41,703 nucleotides of DNA from an uncultured Collinsella sp. (GCA_902494195.1 CABUSH010000020.1:1-41703), one strand, 5' to 3'. Positions 7,803 to 17,428 are shown, numbered from the stretch's first letter. A program made the numbers and translations. Notes: generated by a model not told the origin, from the letters alone.

Positions 7803-9956
7803 TTACTGAACTTTGCTGGCGAACTCGAGGTATTGCATGCGCTGCAGCTTGTCGATCGTCGAGGTGTATGGGCTGTCTTCAGATTCCAAGTCGTAGCGCA
7901 GCCCGTCGGCACCGAGATAGCCGGCGACATTGATGGTGGGCACATCTGACCTTGTTGCAAGCAGGGCCTTTTGATAGTCGGTGAGCGGGGCGCCGATCTT
8001 ATTAAGGGTAATGGCTGCAATCTCGTTTGCCCCGACGGTGTCGTAGACGTTGAGCTCGGTATTGCCGGCGATTTCATAGTTAGCCCAGACGAAATAGGTC
8101 GACTGATAGACACGGAAAGCGTGGCTTGCCGTATCTTCCTGAGGGTACAGCTCGTCGTTGAGAGTCGTTGCGGCGCTCGGCTGATGGTCGCCAAAAAAGA
8201 CAAGAACAACCGGTCTGCCGATATTGCGGAGCTCGTTGATAAAGTACTCGAGGTCCCGGTCGGATGCGTTGATGCAGGTGAGATAGGTGTTGAGCGCGCT
8301 ATTGGCGCCCTCGCTGGCTCCCTCGACCCAATAGTTTGTCAGCTCTTCGGCGGGAACGGTGTCATAGTCGTAGCCGCCGTGATTTTGCATCGTGACGTCA
8401 AAGATGAACTGCGGCGCTTCGTCGGTTCTAAGCAGGTCGAGTATCTTGTCGTAGGTGGCGTAGTCGCATACGCCGGCATGGTAACAGGGCGCACCTTCGA
8501 AATCGCCGATTGAAAGAAAGTCTCCAAAGCCCAGCTGCTGATAGATTTTATCTCGATGGTAGTTGACGGGGTTTTGCGGGTGCATAGCGGTAGCGGTATA
8601 CCCAAGCCCCTTAAGGTCCTTTGCCAGGCTGTTGACGCCATTCATCTGATATAGCTGATAGGGGATTTTGCCTAATCCGACAAAGGCCGTTGTCGCTCCG
8701 GTCAAAAATTCGAATTCGGAGTTCGCCGTTCCGCCACCGGCGACCGAAGCGAGCATGGTGCCGCGAACAAGTGTGTCGGGAAGTGAGTTGTAGAATGCGG
8801 GACCGGTGTACCCGGCCGCCTGGAGCTGCTCAAAGCACGAAAGGTCGCTAAAACTCTCGTTCATGACGGCAACAATCGTCGGCTTGATTTCATTGAACTG
8901 GGCAACGGCCGCCGCGCGCTGCTCGCTCGAGCCATACGTGCTGTCGTAGGCGGCGGCGAGCTCCTGCTCGATGCTCTGCGCCTCATCGGGCGTATAGTCT
9001 TCGGGCTTCTCAATGGGCAACTCGTTGACCATTTCGGTGAACGAAGTGATAAAACCCTGAGACGCATACGTGGTGATGGGCTGCCAACGGTCAAATCCAA
9101 AATTCAGCGCCTGCTCCAAGTCGATGCTGGAAAAGCCCGAGAGTCCCACAACGGTCACTAGCAGAAAAGCGCAGAGGTTAGCGGCGATTGCGGGGAAGAC
9201 ATGGGTGGGCGTACGGAGCTTTCGCGGTCGGATAAGCGAAAGAAGCCCCAGGGAAATCTCCAGCAGGGCGAGAGAGGTTACGATTCCGGCGGTAAAGGTA
9301 AACTCGTATCCCTCGCTCACTTCCATTGCGGTGCCAAGGGCCAAGATATCGCTTGGCAGGATGGCTTCGCCTTTAAACGTTATGACGAAGTGCTCGGCAA
9401 TGCCAAGGATGCAACAGACGACGGGCACGAGGGCCATGACGCCTCCATGACGCTGTCCCAGCAAATAAAGGGAGAGCAGAACCGTCGCGAGCAACCCGAC
9501 GGAAAACCCGAATGAGTTGGCGGGAATGCGATAGAACGTTTCGTTGCAGGCAATTTCGAGTGAAACGAACGAGAGCGCTGAAACAGCGGCGATGACAAGG
9601 ATGTCACGGCAAATACAGGCAACCGTTCCCGTCGCAAGATCGGTTTGGTCGATAAGTCCCGAAACCAAGGGCTCGACAAGAAGTATGACGGCGGCAGCAC
9701 CGAGCGCCGAATAAGAAAGGACCCATAGGGAATTGTCCTCATTTACGAGCAATTGATTCGTAATCCATGCAGCTACCATGCCGAGCGGGATGAGGAGCGT
9801 CGCGCACCAAAAGACGCGGGCAATGGGAGGCTTTTCATTGTGTTTGATTGAAAAATACACGCGCACGACGACGGTGGCCACGATAAGGACGGCGATGAAT
9901 ATAGGCAGATTGGCCATGTCGCTCGAAGTGATTTCAAGGGGGATATCTTCGGTCAT
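7803..9956 (-). CDS. LtaS-type membrane sulfatase (phosphoglycerol transferase family)
   Basis: Polytopic membrane protein with an extracellular sulfatase-fold domain, as in lipoteichoic acid synthases that polymerise glycerol phosphate from phosphatidylglycerol. About residues 1-295 carry many hydrophobic segments. The sulfatase domain shows the metal ligand Glu377 in MNESF, the predicted nucleophile Thr420 in GGGTANSEFEF, the HGGYDY motif and the metal site FFGDHQPS (Asp600/His601). The start at 9956 has AGAGGA about 7 bases upstream. It has 717 aa and a long N-terminal membrane part. It is monocistronic. The exact product (type I LTA or another phosphoglycerol-decorated glycan) cannot be told from sequence, and Coriobacteriia may make a different glycopolymer. 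Confidence 0.88.
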   Translation of the reverse strand: MTEDIPLEITSSDMANLPIFIAVLIVATVVVRVYFSIKHNEKPPIARVFWCATLLIPLGMVAAWITNQLLVNEDNSLWVLSYSALGAAAVILLVEPLVSGLIDQTDLATGTVACICRDILVIAAVSALSFVSLEIACNETFYRIPANSFGFSVGLLATVLLSLYLLGQRHGGVMALVPVVCCILGIAEHFVITFKGEAILPSDILALGTAMEVSEGYEFTFTAGIVTSLALLEISLGLLSLIRPRKLRTPTHVFPAIAANLCAFLLVTVVGLSGFSSIDLEQALNFGFDRWQPITTYASQGFITSFTEMVNELPIEKPEDYTPDEAQSIEQELAAAYDSTYGSSEQRAAAVAQFNEIKPTIVAVMNESFSDLSCFEQLQAAGYTGPAFYNSLPDTLVRGTMLASVAGGGTANSEFEFLTGATTAFVGLGKIPYQLYQMNGVNSLAKDLKGLGYTATAMHPQNPVNYHRDKIYQQLGFGDFLSIGDFEGAPCYHAGVCDYATYDKILDLLRTDEAPQFIFDVTMQNHGGYDYDTVPAEELTNYWVEGASEGANSALNTYLTCINASDRDLEYFINELRNIGRPVVLVFFGDHQPSAATTLNDELYPQEDTASHAFRVYQSTYFVWANYEIAGNTELNVYDTVGANEIAAITLNKIGAPLTDYQKALLATRSDVPTINVAGYLGADGLRYDLESEDSPYTSTIDKLQRMQYLEFASKVQ

Positions 9957-9988
9957 GGACGTTCCTCTGTTACAGCAAATTAAGTTCA

Positions 9989-10008
9989 GTATTAGGTTAC
10001 TGTAACCT
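9989..10008 (-). promoter_or_regulatory. Putative -10 box and 15-bp palindromic operator of the LtaS-type gene
   Basis: AGGTTAC-T-GTAACCT (9994-10008) is a perfect palindrome around one central base. Its edge abuts the minus-strand hexamer TAATAC (9994-9989), a plausible -10 box about 33 bases before the gene. That placement suits repressor or regulator binding. No clear -35 is seen. Confidence 0.5.
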
Positions 10009-10074
10009 TTCCACGGCATTTCGAGAAACGAAGCACCCGATACGCAAAGCTAAAGGTCTGCGAATCTTGTATTA

Positions 10075-10088
10075 CGAACATCTGTGCG
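10075..10088 (+). promoter_or_regulatory. LexA (SOS) box-like site before uvrA
   Basis: CGAACATCTGTGCG matches the Gram-positive/actinobacterial LexA pattern CGAAC-N4-GTTCG with one mismatch (G for T in the right half). It lies 62 bases before uvrA, a classic SOS gene. This is a pattern match only. Confidence 0.5.
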
Positions 10089-10149
10089 CGTCGAGTGCGC
10101 TAAACTCATCGGCAGTATGATTCGATGCAATAGGAGGCAAGGAGCTTCC

Positions 10150-13029
10150 ATGTCTGATTCTTCTATCGTTATTCGCGGCGCTCGTGAGCACAACCTCCGT
10201 GATATCGATGTTTCCATTCCGCGTGACCAACTCGTGGTCATTACCGGTCTTTCTGGCTCGGGCAAGAGCTCGCTGGCATTTGACACTATCTATGCCGAGG
10301 GCCAGCGTCGATACGTCGAGAGCCTTTCGAGCTATGCGCGCCAGTTCTTGGGCCAGATGGACAAACCCGACTTGGATTCAATCGACGGCCTTTCGCCGGC
10401 GGTGTCGATCGACCAAAAGACGACGTCTAAAAACCCTCGCTCGACGGTTGGCACCGTAACCGAGATTTATGACTATCTGCGCCTGCTGTTCGCCCGTGTG
10501 GGCACCCCGCACTGTCCCGAATGCGGCCGCGTCATTGAGCGCCAGACGACCGACCAGGTTGCCGACAAGGTCTTGGCGGCGGGGGAGGGCCGCCGCGCGT
10601 TTGTGCTGGCACCGGTGGTGCGCGGGCGAAAAGGCGAGTTCACCAAACTGTTTGAGGACCTTCGTGCCGAGGGCTTTAGCCGCGTGCGTGTCGACGGTGA
10701 AGTGCGCTCGCTCGACGATCCGATCGATCTGGACAAGAAGTTCAAGCACGATATCGAGGTCGTGGTCGATCGCATCGTAATCCGTGAGAACTCTCTGGGC
10801 CGTATCGCCGAGTCTGTTGAGCAGGCGACCGCGCTGGCTCACGGCAATGTAAACGTGTACATGCTGCCCGATCGTGATGCTCCCGAGGGGACCGAGGGCG
10901 AGCTGCTGGAGTATTCGTTGGCCTTGGCATGCCCGGAGCATGGTCACTCCATTGACGATCTTCAGCCGCGTGATTTTTCGTTCAACGCTCCCTATGGCGC
11001 ATGTCCTGAGTGCGACGGCCTGGGCTTTAAGAAAACCGTTGATGCCGAGGCGCTGATCGAGGACCCCTCGAAGTCCATTGCCGACGGAGTCTTTGGTAGC
11101 CTGTTTGGCAATTCGAACTACTACCCGCAGATTTTTGCTGCGGTCTGTAAACACTTTAAGGTGGGCACCGATACGCCGTGGGAGGACTTGCCCCCTCGCG
11201 TACGTCGTGCATTCTTGGATGGCCTGGGCGATACGAAGATCTCGGTTGACTACCAAAAGCTCGACGGACGTCGTAGCCAGTGGGATACCAAGTTTTCGGG
11301 CGTTCGCAACATCCTGTACGAACGCTATACCGAGACGACGAACGAGAACACCAAGGCGCGCTTGGAGAAGTACATTCGCGAGGAACCGTGCTCGAGCTGC
11401 CACGGCGCTCGTTTGCGCCCTGAGATGCTCGCCGTCACCGTGGGCGGCAAGTCCATTTACGAGGTCTGCTGCCTGTCGTGCCGTGAGTCGCTCGAGTTTT
11501 TTGAGGGTCTGGAGCTCACCGAGCGCCAACAGTTTATCGGCGGGCGCATCGTCAAGGAAATCGCGGAGCGCTTGCGTTTTCTGGTCGATGTTGGACTCGA
11601 CTATCTGACGCTCGATCGTGCCTCGGCGACGCTTTCTGGTGGCGAGGCGCAGCGTATTCGCCTGGCAACGCAGATCGGCGCGGGTCTCATGGGCGTGCTC
11701 TATATTCTGGATGAGCCCTCGATCGGTCTTCATCAGCGTGACAACGAGCGCCTGATCAAGACGCTCGAGCGCCTGCGCGATATCGGCAATACCGTTATCG
11801 TCGTCGAACACGACGAGGATACAATCCGTGCCGCCGATTACGTGATCGACATGGGTCCCGGCGCCGGCGTCAACGGCGGACACGTAGTCGCGGCGGGAAC
11901 GCCTGCCGATATCATGGCGTGTCCTGAGTCGATGACGGGCGCTTATCTGACCGGCAAACGAATGATCCGGGTGCCTGATGAACGGCGCAAGCCCGGTCGC
12001 GGCTGCCTTAAAATTACGGGCGCTCGAGCCAACAACCTCAAAAACGTTACCGCCAAGATCGAGTTTGGTACGCTTACGGTTGTTACCGGCGTGTCGGGAT
12101 CGGGCAAGAGCTCCCTGGTTACCGACACCATTGCGCCTGCCCTTACGAATGCCATTCACCGTTCGACGCGCCCTGTGGGTCCGTATAAGAAAATCGAGGG
12201 CATCGAGTGTATCGATAAGGTTATCGATATTGACCAGTCGCCGATTGGCCGCACGCCGCGTTCCAACCCTGCTACCTATATCGGCCTGTGGGATGATCTT
12301 CGCGCACTGTTTGCGAGTACGCCGGAGTCGAAGGCGCGCGGCTACTCGCCGGGTCGTTTCTCCTTTAATGTGAGTGGCGGGCGCTGTGAGGCGTGCAAGG
12401 GCGACGGACAGATCAAGATCGAGATGCACTTCCTTCCCGATATCTACGTTCCTTGCGAAGTTTGCGGCGGTAAACGCTACAACCGCGAGACACTCGAGGT
12501 CACCTACCGTGGCAAGACCATCTCGGACGTGCTAGACATGAGCGTCACCGAGGCGCTGGCCTTCTTTGGGAATATCCCGCAGATTAAGCGCAAACTCCAG
12601 ACGCTGTACGATGTAGGCTTGGGCTACGTGAGCCTAGGCCAGCCCGCCACGACGCTCTCGGGCGGCGAGGCGCAGCGTGTGAAGCTCGCCAAGGAGCTTC
12701 ATCGACGCCAGACGGGCAAGACGTTCTATATTTTGGACGAGCCGACGACCGGCCTTCATTTTGAGGACGTCCGCCAGCTGCTCGATGTGCTGCAGCGCTT
12801 GGTCGATGCGGGCAACACGGTGCTGGTGATTGAACACAACCTTGATGTCATCAAGGTTGCCGACCGCCTGATCGATATGGGTCCCGAGGGCGGTAACGGC
12901 GGCGGAACCGTCGTGGTTTCGGGCACACCGGAGCAGGTTGCGGACTGTCCGCAGAGTTATACGGGCAAGTTTTTGGCGCCGTTGCTCAGGCGTGACCGGG
13001 AGCGTCAGGCTCAACTTGATGCTCAATAA
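10150..13029 (+). CDS. uvrA: Excinuclease ABC subunit A (UvrA)
   Basis: Damage-sensing ABC-type ATPase of nucleotide excision repair, acting as a dimer that loads UvrB. It has two ABC modules. The first has GLSGSGKSS, the CPECGRVIERQT zinc-type pair, the second zinc element CPECDGLGF, and LSGGEAQRIRLA. The second has GVSGSGKSS, a CEACKGDG/CEVCGGKRYN zinc module, LSGGEAQRVKLA and FYILDEPTTGLH. Length of 959 aa is usual. ATG 10150 is chosen because AAGGAG (10139-10144) lies 5 bases upstream; the longer frame begins inside the LexA-like site. It is separated from the minus-strand sulfatase by a divergent promoter region and appears monocistronic. Confidence 0.98.
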   Translation: MSDSSIVIRGAREHNLRDIDVSIPRDQLVVITGLSGSGKSSLAFDTIYAEGQRRYVESLSSYARQFLGQMDKPDLDSIDGLSPAVSIDQKTTSKNPRSTVGTVTEIYDYLRLLFARVGTPHCPECGRVIERQTTDQVADKVLAAGEGRRAFVLAPVVRGRKGEFTKLFEDLRAEGFSRVRVDGEVRSLDDPIDLDKKFKHDIEVVVDRIVIRENSLGRIAESVEQATALAHGNVNVYMLPDRDAPEGTEGELLEYSLALACPEHGHSIDDLQPRDFSFNAPYGACPECDGLGFKKTVDAEALIEDPSKSIADGVFGSLFGNSNYYPQIFAAVCKHFKVGTDTPWEDLPPRVRRAFLDGLGDTKISVDYQKLDGRRSQWDTKFSGVRNILYERYTETTNENTKARLEKYIREEPCSSCHGARLRPEMLAVTVGGKSIYEVCCLSCRESLEFFEGLELTERQQFIGGRIVKEIAERLRFLVDVGLDYLTLDRASATLSGGEAQRIRLATQIGAGLMGVLYILDEPSIGLHQRDNERLIKTLERLRDIGNTVIVVEHDEDTIRAADYVIDMGPGAGVNGGHVVAAGTPADIMACPESMTGAYLTGKRMIRVPDERRKPGRGCLKITGARANNLKNVTAKIEFGTLTVVTGVSGSGKSSLVTDTIAPALTNAIHRSTRPVGPYKKIEGIECIDKVIDIDQSPIGRTPRSNPATYIGLWDDLRALFASTPESKARGYSPGRFSFNVSGGRCEACKGDGQIKIEMHFLPDIYVPCEVCGGKRYNRETLEVTYRGKTISDVLDMSVTEALAFFGNIPQIKRKLQTLYDVGLGYVSLGQPATTLSGGEAQRVKLAKELHRRQTGKTFYILDEPTTGLHFEDVRQLLDVLQRLVDAGNTVLVIEHNLDVIKVADRLIDMGPEGGNGGGTVVVSGTPEQVADCPQSYTGKFLAPLLRRDRERQAQLDAQ

Positions 13030-13049
13030 ATAGGCGATTCAGTTTATGG

Positions 13050-13080
13050 GCGCCATCGACTCCTCGTGATTCGATGGCGC
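13050..13080 (+). terminator. Hairpin after uvrA
   Basis: GCGCCATCGA (13050-13059) pairs perfectly with TCGATGGCGC (13071-13080), 11-base loop. Only a weak T-rich tail (ttgctgtg) follows, so termination efficiency is uncertain. Confidence 0.55.
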
Positions 13081-13093
13081 TTGCTGTGTCGAA

Positions 13094-13124
13094 GTGACGT
13101 ATGCAGCCGAATTGGACATATACT
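13094..13124 (+). promoter_or_regulatory. Possible promoter of ybaK-murJ-uvrC
   Basis: GTGACG (13094-13099) and TATACT (13119-13124) with a 19-base spacer lie about 40 bases before the first gene of a three-gene operon, directly after the uvrA hairpin. Confidence 0.4.
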
Positions 13125-13161
13125 TAATCTTTGCGTCCGAATGCGAGGGAAAGGATATGTC

Positions 13162-13662
13162 ATGGCAAAGGCTGTAAAGACGCCAAAAACCAATGCGATG
13201 CGCGAGCTGGAAAGCGCCGGCATTTCCTATGTTCTACATACGTACGAAGACGATGGTGATGAGTCAGTGGGCCTGGGGGTCGCGATTTCGGAGCAGCTTG
13301 GCGAGGAGCCCGGTCAAGGATTTAAGACCTTGGTCTGCGTGACGCCGTCCAACGACCATGTCGTGTGCTGCATCCCTGTTGCCGATGAGCTCGATCTAAA
13401 GTCCGCCGCGCGTGCCGCGGGGGAGAAGTCCTTGGTCATGATGCATGTGAAGGATTTGCTTGCGGCGACTGGCTACGTTCGCGGCGGCTGCAGCCCGGTC
13501 GGTATGAAAAAACGCTACCGGACGCTCATTGATGAGACGTGTGTCCTTTGGGATACCATTTTTATTTCGGGCGGCAAGCGTGGTTATCAGCTCGAGCTTG
13601 CACCCGATGATTTAATTGCATTTTGCGGGGCGACGGTTGCCGCGATTACGAGAGAGGACTGA
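13162..13662 (+). CDS. ybaK: Cys-tRNA(Pro) deacylase, YbaK/EbsC family
   Basis: Trans-acting editing enzyme that by family knowledge hydrolyses Cys mischarged on tRNA-Pro. It shows the tRNA_edit fold signatures YVLHTYEDD near the N-terminus, GFKTLVCVTPS and YVRGGCSPVGMKKRYRTLID, the last typical of YbaK proteins. Length of 166 aa is usual. ATG 13162 has AAAGGA 8-13 bases upstream; an in-frame ATG at 13141 has no such site. It is the first gene of a tight operon with murJ 3 bases downstream. There is no functional link between the three genes beyond co-transcription. Confidence 0.9.
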   Translation: MAKAVKTPKTNAMRELESAGISYVLHTYEDDGDESVGLGVAISEQLGEEPGQGFKTLVCVTPSNDHVVCCIPVADELDLKSAARAAGEKSLVMMHVKDLLAATGYVRGGCSPVGMKKRYRTLIDETCVLWDTIFISGGKRGYQLELAPDDLIAFCGATVAAITRED

Positions 13663-13665
13663 GCG

Positions 13666-15348
13666 ATGCCGCAGGAAGAATTGAAGTGCGGAGCTCATTT
13701 TGCAAAAGAATCTGCGCCTCAGACACCCTCATCCGAAATTTCTTCGTCGCGAGATGACACTGACGACATGGGCTCGTCGGACTACTCCACGGTTGGTCGT
13801 TCCGCTGGGCTTATGACCATCCTGACCATCGTGTCTCGCGTTACCGGTTTTATCCGCACGTGGGCAATGGCGGCCGCTATCGGCATGTCGCTACTCTCGT
13901 CCTCCTATCAGGTCGCCAACAACCTGCCCAATATGCTCTACGAACTCGTGATGGGCGGCATGCTCGTGACGGCGTTTTTGCCCGTGTACATGGGTGTGAG
14001 GCGTGAGCAGGGTCGCGAGGCCTCGAACGAGTACGTGGGCAACCTGCTTGGTATTCTGCTTTTGGTGCTGGGTGGCATTTCGTTGCTGGGGACCGTGTTC
14101 GCCCCGGGCTTTATCTGGACGCAATCGTTCCTTTCGGGTGACGGCGGCAGCATGGATACCGCTGCGTTCATGTTCCGTTTCTTTGCCATCCAGATTCTGT
14201 TTTATGGTTTGGGCTCGGTGTTTTCGGGCGTTCTCAACGCACACCGCGACTACTTCTGGTCGACGTTTGCCCCGGTCCTCAACAATGTGATCGTCATTGC
14301 GAGCTTTATGGGTTTTGTGCCCGTGTCCGCACAGTTTGGCGAACGTGCCGGCATCATCTTGATTGCGGCCGGTACGACCCTCGGTGTCTTTGTTCAGATG
14401 GCATGTCAGATTCCCGCGCTTGGCAAGCACGGCGTGCATCCCCATATCCATATCGACTTTAAGGACCCCGCGCTGCGCCAGACGATTGCGCTCGGTATCC
14501 CGACGCTGCTCGCCACGGTGTGCATGTTTGTCTCGACTTCTATCACCAACGCTGCCGCGCTGGTGGTCCAGCCCGAGACTGGTCCTTCCGTCATCGCCTA
14601 TGCGCGCCTGTGGTACACGCTGCCCTACGCGCTGATTGCCGCCTCGCTTTCGACGGCGCTCTATACCGAGCTCTCTCACGACGCACAGGAGAAGGATTAC
14701 GGCAGCGTTCGCACGGGCATTTCGCGTGGCGTCGCCCAGATGCTGTTCTTCCTGATTCCGTTCGCGCTGTACCTGATTGTCTTCGCGCGTCCGCTCAACA
14801 TGATTTACTGTGCCGGCAAGTTTGATGAGTCCGGCGTGGCGCTGGTGTCCGAGTTCCTTGTCTACCTGGCGTTCTCGCTGCCGCTCTACGGCGTGGTCGT
14901 GTTGATGCAGAAGAGCTTCTCTGCCTTGCTCGACATGAAGCCCTATAGCCGCTATTGCCTGTATTCCGCCATCGGCCAGGCCGGCTCGGTTCTGCTGTTT
15001 GGCGTTGTGCTGGGCTTCGGTATGCCGGCAATCGCGCTTTCGTATGTCGTCGACTACGTGATCTTGGTCGGATGTTCGCTATGGTGGCTGCGTCGTCGTC
15101 TGCGTGGCCTTCAGGTCAAATCTATCCTGCATGGCGGTTTCTTTGGCCTTTTGCTCGGTGGCCTGGGTGCTGCCGCAGGCGCCGGCGTCATGTGGGCGCT
15201 TGAGCACTTTGTCGGGGCACTTGGCGGCTCGATTCTGATTACTCTTGGCTACGTTTGCGTTGCGGGTGTCGTCTCGCTTGCTGTTACCTTTGGCCTTGCC
15301 GTCGTCCTTAAGATGCCCGAGGTCTCGGCGCTGCTTCGTCGCAAGTAG
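13666..15348 (+). CDS. murJ: Lipid II flippase MurJ (MviN family)
   Basis: Inner-membrane MOP-superfamily protein that flips the peptidoglycan precursor lipid II. After a polar N-terminal stretch of about 45 residues, hydrophobic segments run to the end (about 14). The family features GLMTILTIVSRVTGFIRTWAMA and NNLPNMLYELVMGGML near the start are clear, and the charged cavity residues sit in the usual first helices. Length of 560 aa fits. GAGAGGA lies upstream of ATG 13666. An internal ATG at MGSSDYSTVG (about residue 35) would remove the polar lead and remains possible. The stop codon is followed at once by the uvrC start. Confidence 0.95.
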   Translation: MPQEELKCGAHFAKESAPQTPSSEISSSRDDTDDMGSSDYSTVGRSAGLMTILTIVSRVTGFIRTWAMAAAIGMSLLSSSYQVANNLPNMLYELVMGGMLVTAFLPVYMGVRREQGREASNEYVGNLLGILLLVLGGISLLGTVFAPGFIWTQSFLSGDGGSMDTAAFMFRFFAIQILFYGLGSVFSGVLNAHRDYFWSTFAPVLNNVIVIASFMGFVPVSAQFGERAGIILIAAGTTLGVFVQMACQIPALGKHGVHPHIHIDFKDPALRQTIALGIPTLLATVCMFVSTSITNAAALVVQPETGPSVIAYARLWYTLPYALIAASLSTALYTELSHDAQEKDYGSVRTGISRGVAQMLFFLIPFALYLIVFARPLNMIYCAGKFDESGVALVSEFLVYLAFSLPLYGVVVLMQKSFSALLDMKPYSRYCLYSAIGQAGSVLLFGVVLGFGMPAIALSYVVDYVILVGCSLWWLRRRLRGLQVKSILHGGFFGLLLGGLGAAAGAGVMWALEHFVGALGGSILITLGYVCVAGVVSLAVTFGLAVVLKMPEVSALLRRK

Positions 15349-17295
15349 GTGCGTGTGGCCGGTCACGACAACATTCCAACACTCGCCGAGCAGGTTTCGC
15401 TCGTTCCCACGCAGCCCGGATGTTACCTTTGGAAAGATGCCAGGGGCGATGTCATCTACGTTGGCAAGGCGAAAAACCTGCGTTCCCGTATGCGCCAGTA
15501 CGTGACGCTGCAGGATGAGCGTCAAAAGATCCCGCTGATGATGCAGCTGGTGGCGAGCTTTGACTACATCGTTGTCGAAACCGAGCATGAGGCGCTTGTA
15601 CTCGAGCGCAACCTGATCGGCCAGTACCATCCGTACTTTAACGTCGACCTCAAGGATGACAAGAGCTACCCCTTTATCGCCATTACAAAGGGCGACCTGT
15701 ATCCCGCTATCAAATACACGCGTGAGCGTCATAAGCCGGGAACGCGCTATTTTGGACCCTATACCGATAGCCGTGCGGCACGTGAGACGATAGATACGCT
15801 GCGCAAGGTTATCCCCATCTGCTCTGCATCCTGTGCGGAGTGGCGTCGTTGTCGCCGTATCATCGAGTCCCACAGGGGCGAGGAAGACATCGTCAATATG
15901 ATTTGCGCACAAAACGGGCGTCCCTGCTTCGACTACCATGTCGGGCGCGGGCCGGGTGCGTGTGTCGGCGCGATTTCCCCGGCAGACTATGCCAAGAACG
16001 TCAAGCGTGTCGAGCGCTTTTTGTCGGGCCATCGCAAGGATGTCGTCGATGAGCTGACCTCCGAGATGACGGATGCCGCCGAGGCGCTCGACTTTGAGCG
16101 CGCGGCACGCGTCAAACGTCGTTTGGAGGTCATCAGGGGTCTGGACGACCGTCAGCAAGTCGTTTTTCCCTCCAGTGTCGATATCGATGTCATCGGTTTC
16201 TATCGCGAGGAGACCATCTCCGCCGCTTGCGTCTTTGTCGTGCGTGAGGGTCGAACGGTTCGAACCTGCGAGTTTATTCTCGATAAGGGTTTGGATGTCG
16301 ACGAAGAGGAACTTCAATCGGGCTTTCTTAAGCGCTATTACGACGAGACGGCTGATATTCCAGCTGAGATAAACCTCTCTGTCGAGCTTGAGGATGCGGA
16401 GGCGCTGGGGGAGTGGCTTGCAGGCAAGCGCGAGCGTTCCTGCCATCTCCATAGGCCGCAGCGTGGCGAAAAGCACCGTTTGCTCGATATGGCATCCAAA
16501 AATGCGCGCCATGCCCTCATGCGCTACATGATGCGAACGGGGTACGCTTACGACCGCACCAATCAAGCGCTCCTGGAGCTCGAAAGCGCGCTGGCGCTGC
16601 CGGCGCCGCCGATGCGTATCGAGTGCTTCGATATCTCGACGCTGCATGGAACCTTTACCGTCGCCTCGATGGTGGTGTTTACCAACGGACGCGCCGACAA
16701 GAGCCAGTACCGTCGTTTTAAAATTCAGGCCGAATTGGACGAGGCAAACGACTTCGTGTCGATGTCCGAGGTTTTGGGACGACGCTATGCTCCCGAGCGC
16801 ATGGTCGACGAGCGCTTTGGCTCGCGCCCCGATTTGCTCGTTGTCGATGGCGGTAAGCCGCAATTGACCGCTGCGATCAAGCAACTTGAGGCTCTTGGGC
16901 TCGATATACCGGTTTGCGGCTTGGCGAAGGCCGATGAGGAAGTTTTCGTGCCTTGGGACGAGACTCCCGTCGTGCTGCCGACCGGGTCTGCTTCGCTCTA
17001 TCTAATTAAACAGGTTCGCGATGAATCGCACCGTTTTGCCATCACGTTCCATCGCGAGTTGCGCGATAAAGCCATGACGGTTTCGGTACTCGATGACGTT
17101 CCAGGCGTGGGACCCACCAGAAAACGTGCCCTTATGCGCCATTTTGGCTCGATGAAGCGTTTGCGCGCGGCGAGCGAGCAAGAGATCGCGGAAGTTCGCG
17201 GCATACCTGCCGATGTTGCCAAGGCGGTCCACGAGGCGCTCGTTGCATGGAATGCCGAGCGCGCCGAGGCGGCGGCTGGCCATTCCGATAGCTAA
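15349..17295 (+). CDS. uvrC: Excinuclease ABC subunit C (UvrC)
   Basis: Dual-incision nuclease of nucleotide excision repair. The N-terminal GIY-YIG domain has GCYLWKDARGDVIYVGKAKNL (3' incision). A Cys-rich element (CSASCAEWRRC ... PCFDYHVGRGPGACVG) is the region that binds an Fe-S cluster in characterised UvrC proteins. Next come the UVR motif (EALDFERAARVKRRLE), the RNase H-like domain with ECFDIS and VVDGGKPQL (5' incision), and a C-terminal tandem helix-hairpin-helix (DVPGVGPTRKRAL). Length is 648 aa. GTG 15349 follows the murJ stop without a gap; GTG 15355 is an equally possible start. Translational coupling to murJ is likely. Confidence 0.96.
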   Translation: MRVAGHDNIPTLAEQVSLVPTQPGCYLWKDARGDVIYVGKAKNLRSRMRQYVTLQDERQKIPLMMQLVASFDYIVVETEHEALVLERNLIGQYHPYFNVDLKDDKSYPFIAITKGDLYPAIKYTRERHKPGTRYFGPYTDSRAARETIDTLRKVIPICSASCAEWRRCRRIIESHRGEEDIVNMICAQNGRPCFDYHVGRGPGACVGAISPADYAKNVKRVERFLSGHRKDVVDELTSEMTDAAEALDFERAARVKRRLEVIRGLDDRQQVVFPSSVDIDVIGFYREETISAACVFVVREGRTVRTCEFILDKGLDVDEEELQSGFLKRYYDETADIPAEINLSVELEDAEALGEWLAGKRERSCHLHRPQRGEKHRLLDMASKNARHALMRYMMRTGYAYDRTNQALLELESALALPAPPMRIECFDISTLHGTFTVASMVVFTNGRADKSQYRRFKIQAELDEANDFVSMSEVLGRRYAPERMVDERFGSRPDLLVVDGGKPQLTAAIKQLEALGLDIPVCGLAKADEEVFVPWDETPVVLPTGSASLYLIKQVRDESHRFAITFHRELRDKAMTVSVLDDVPGVGPTRKRALMRHFGSMKRLRAASEQEIAEVRGIPADVAKAVHEALVAWNAERAEAAAGHSDS

Positions 17296-17387
17296 ACACG
17301 AGCCTAAACTACTGATATACATGATTGCGTGATTTTCAACCATTTATTTCGCCATGATTGCCTGCTGGTTTCGGGTTTTATTAACGC

Positions 17388-17428
17388 TAAAACGTTTGAC
17401 TAGTCATGGTGAACAACCCTGCTATCCT
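17388..17428 (+). promoter_or_regulatory. Probable promoter and operator of the nan operon
   Basis: In the 365-base gap after uvrC, TGC-TATCCT (17420-17428) resembles an extended -10 box. TTGACT (17396-17401) could be a -35 but is 21 bases away. It overlaps TAAAACGTTT (17388-17397), whose core AAACGTTT is a perfect palindrome with the central CG typical of LacI-family operators. A related, longer site lies before gap. The part of the gap from 17296 to 17387 is AT-richer and shows no clear uvrC terminator. Confidence 0.4.

Noticed and set aside
10378..12429. A 683-codon minus-strand open frame inside uvrA
   Set aside because: Antisense shadow of a highly conserved gene; the product shows no known motif.
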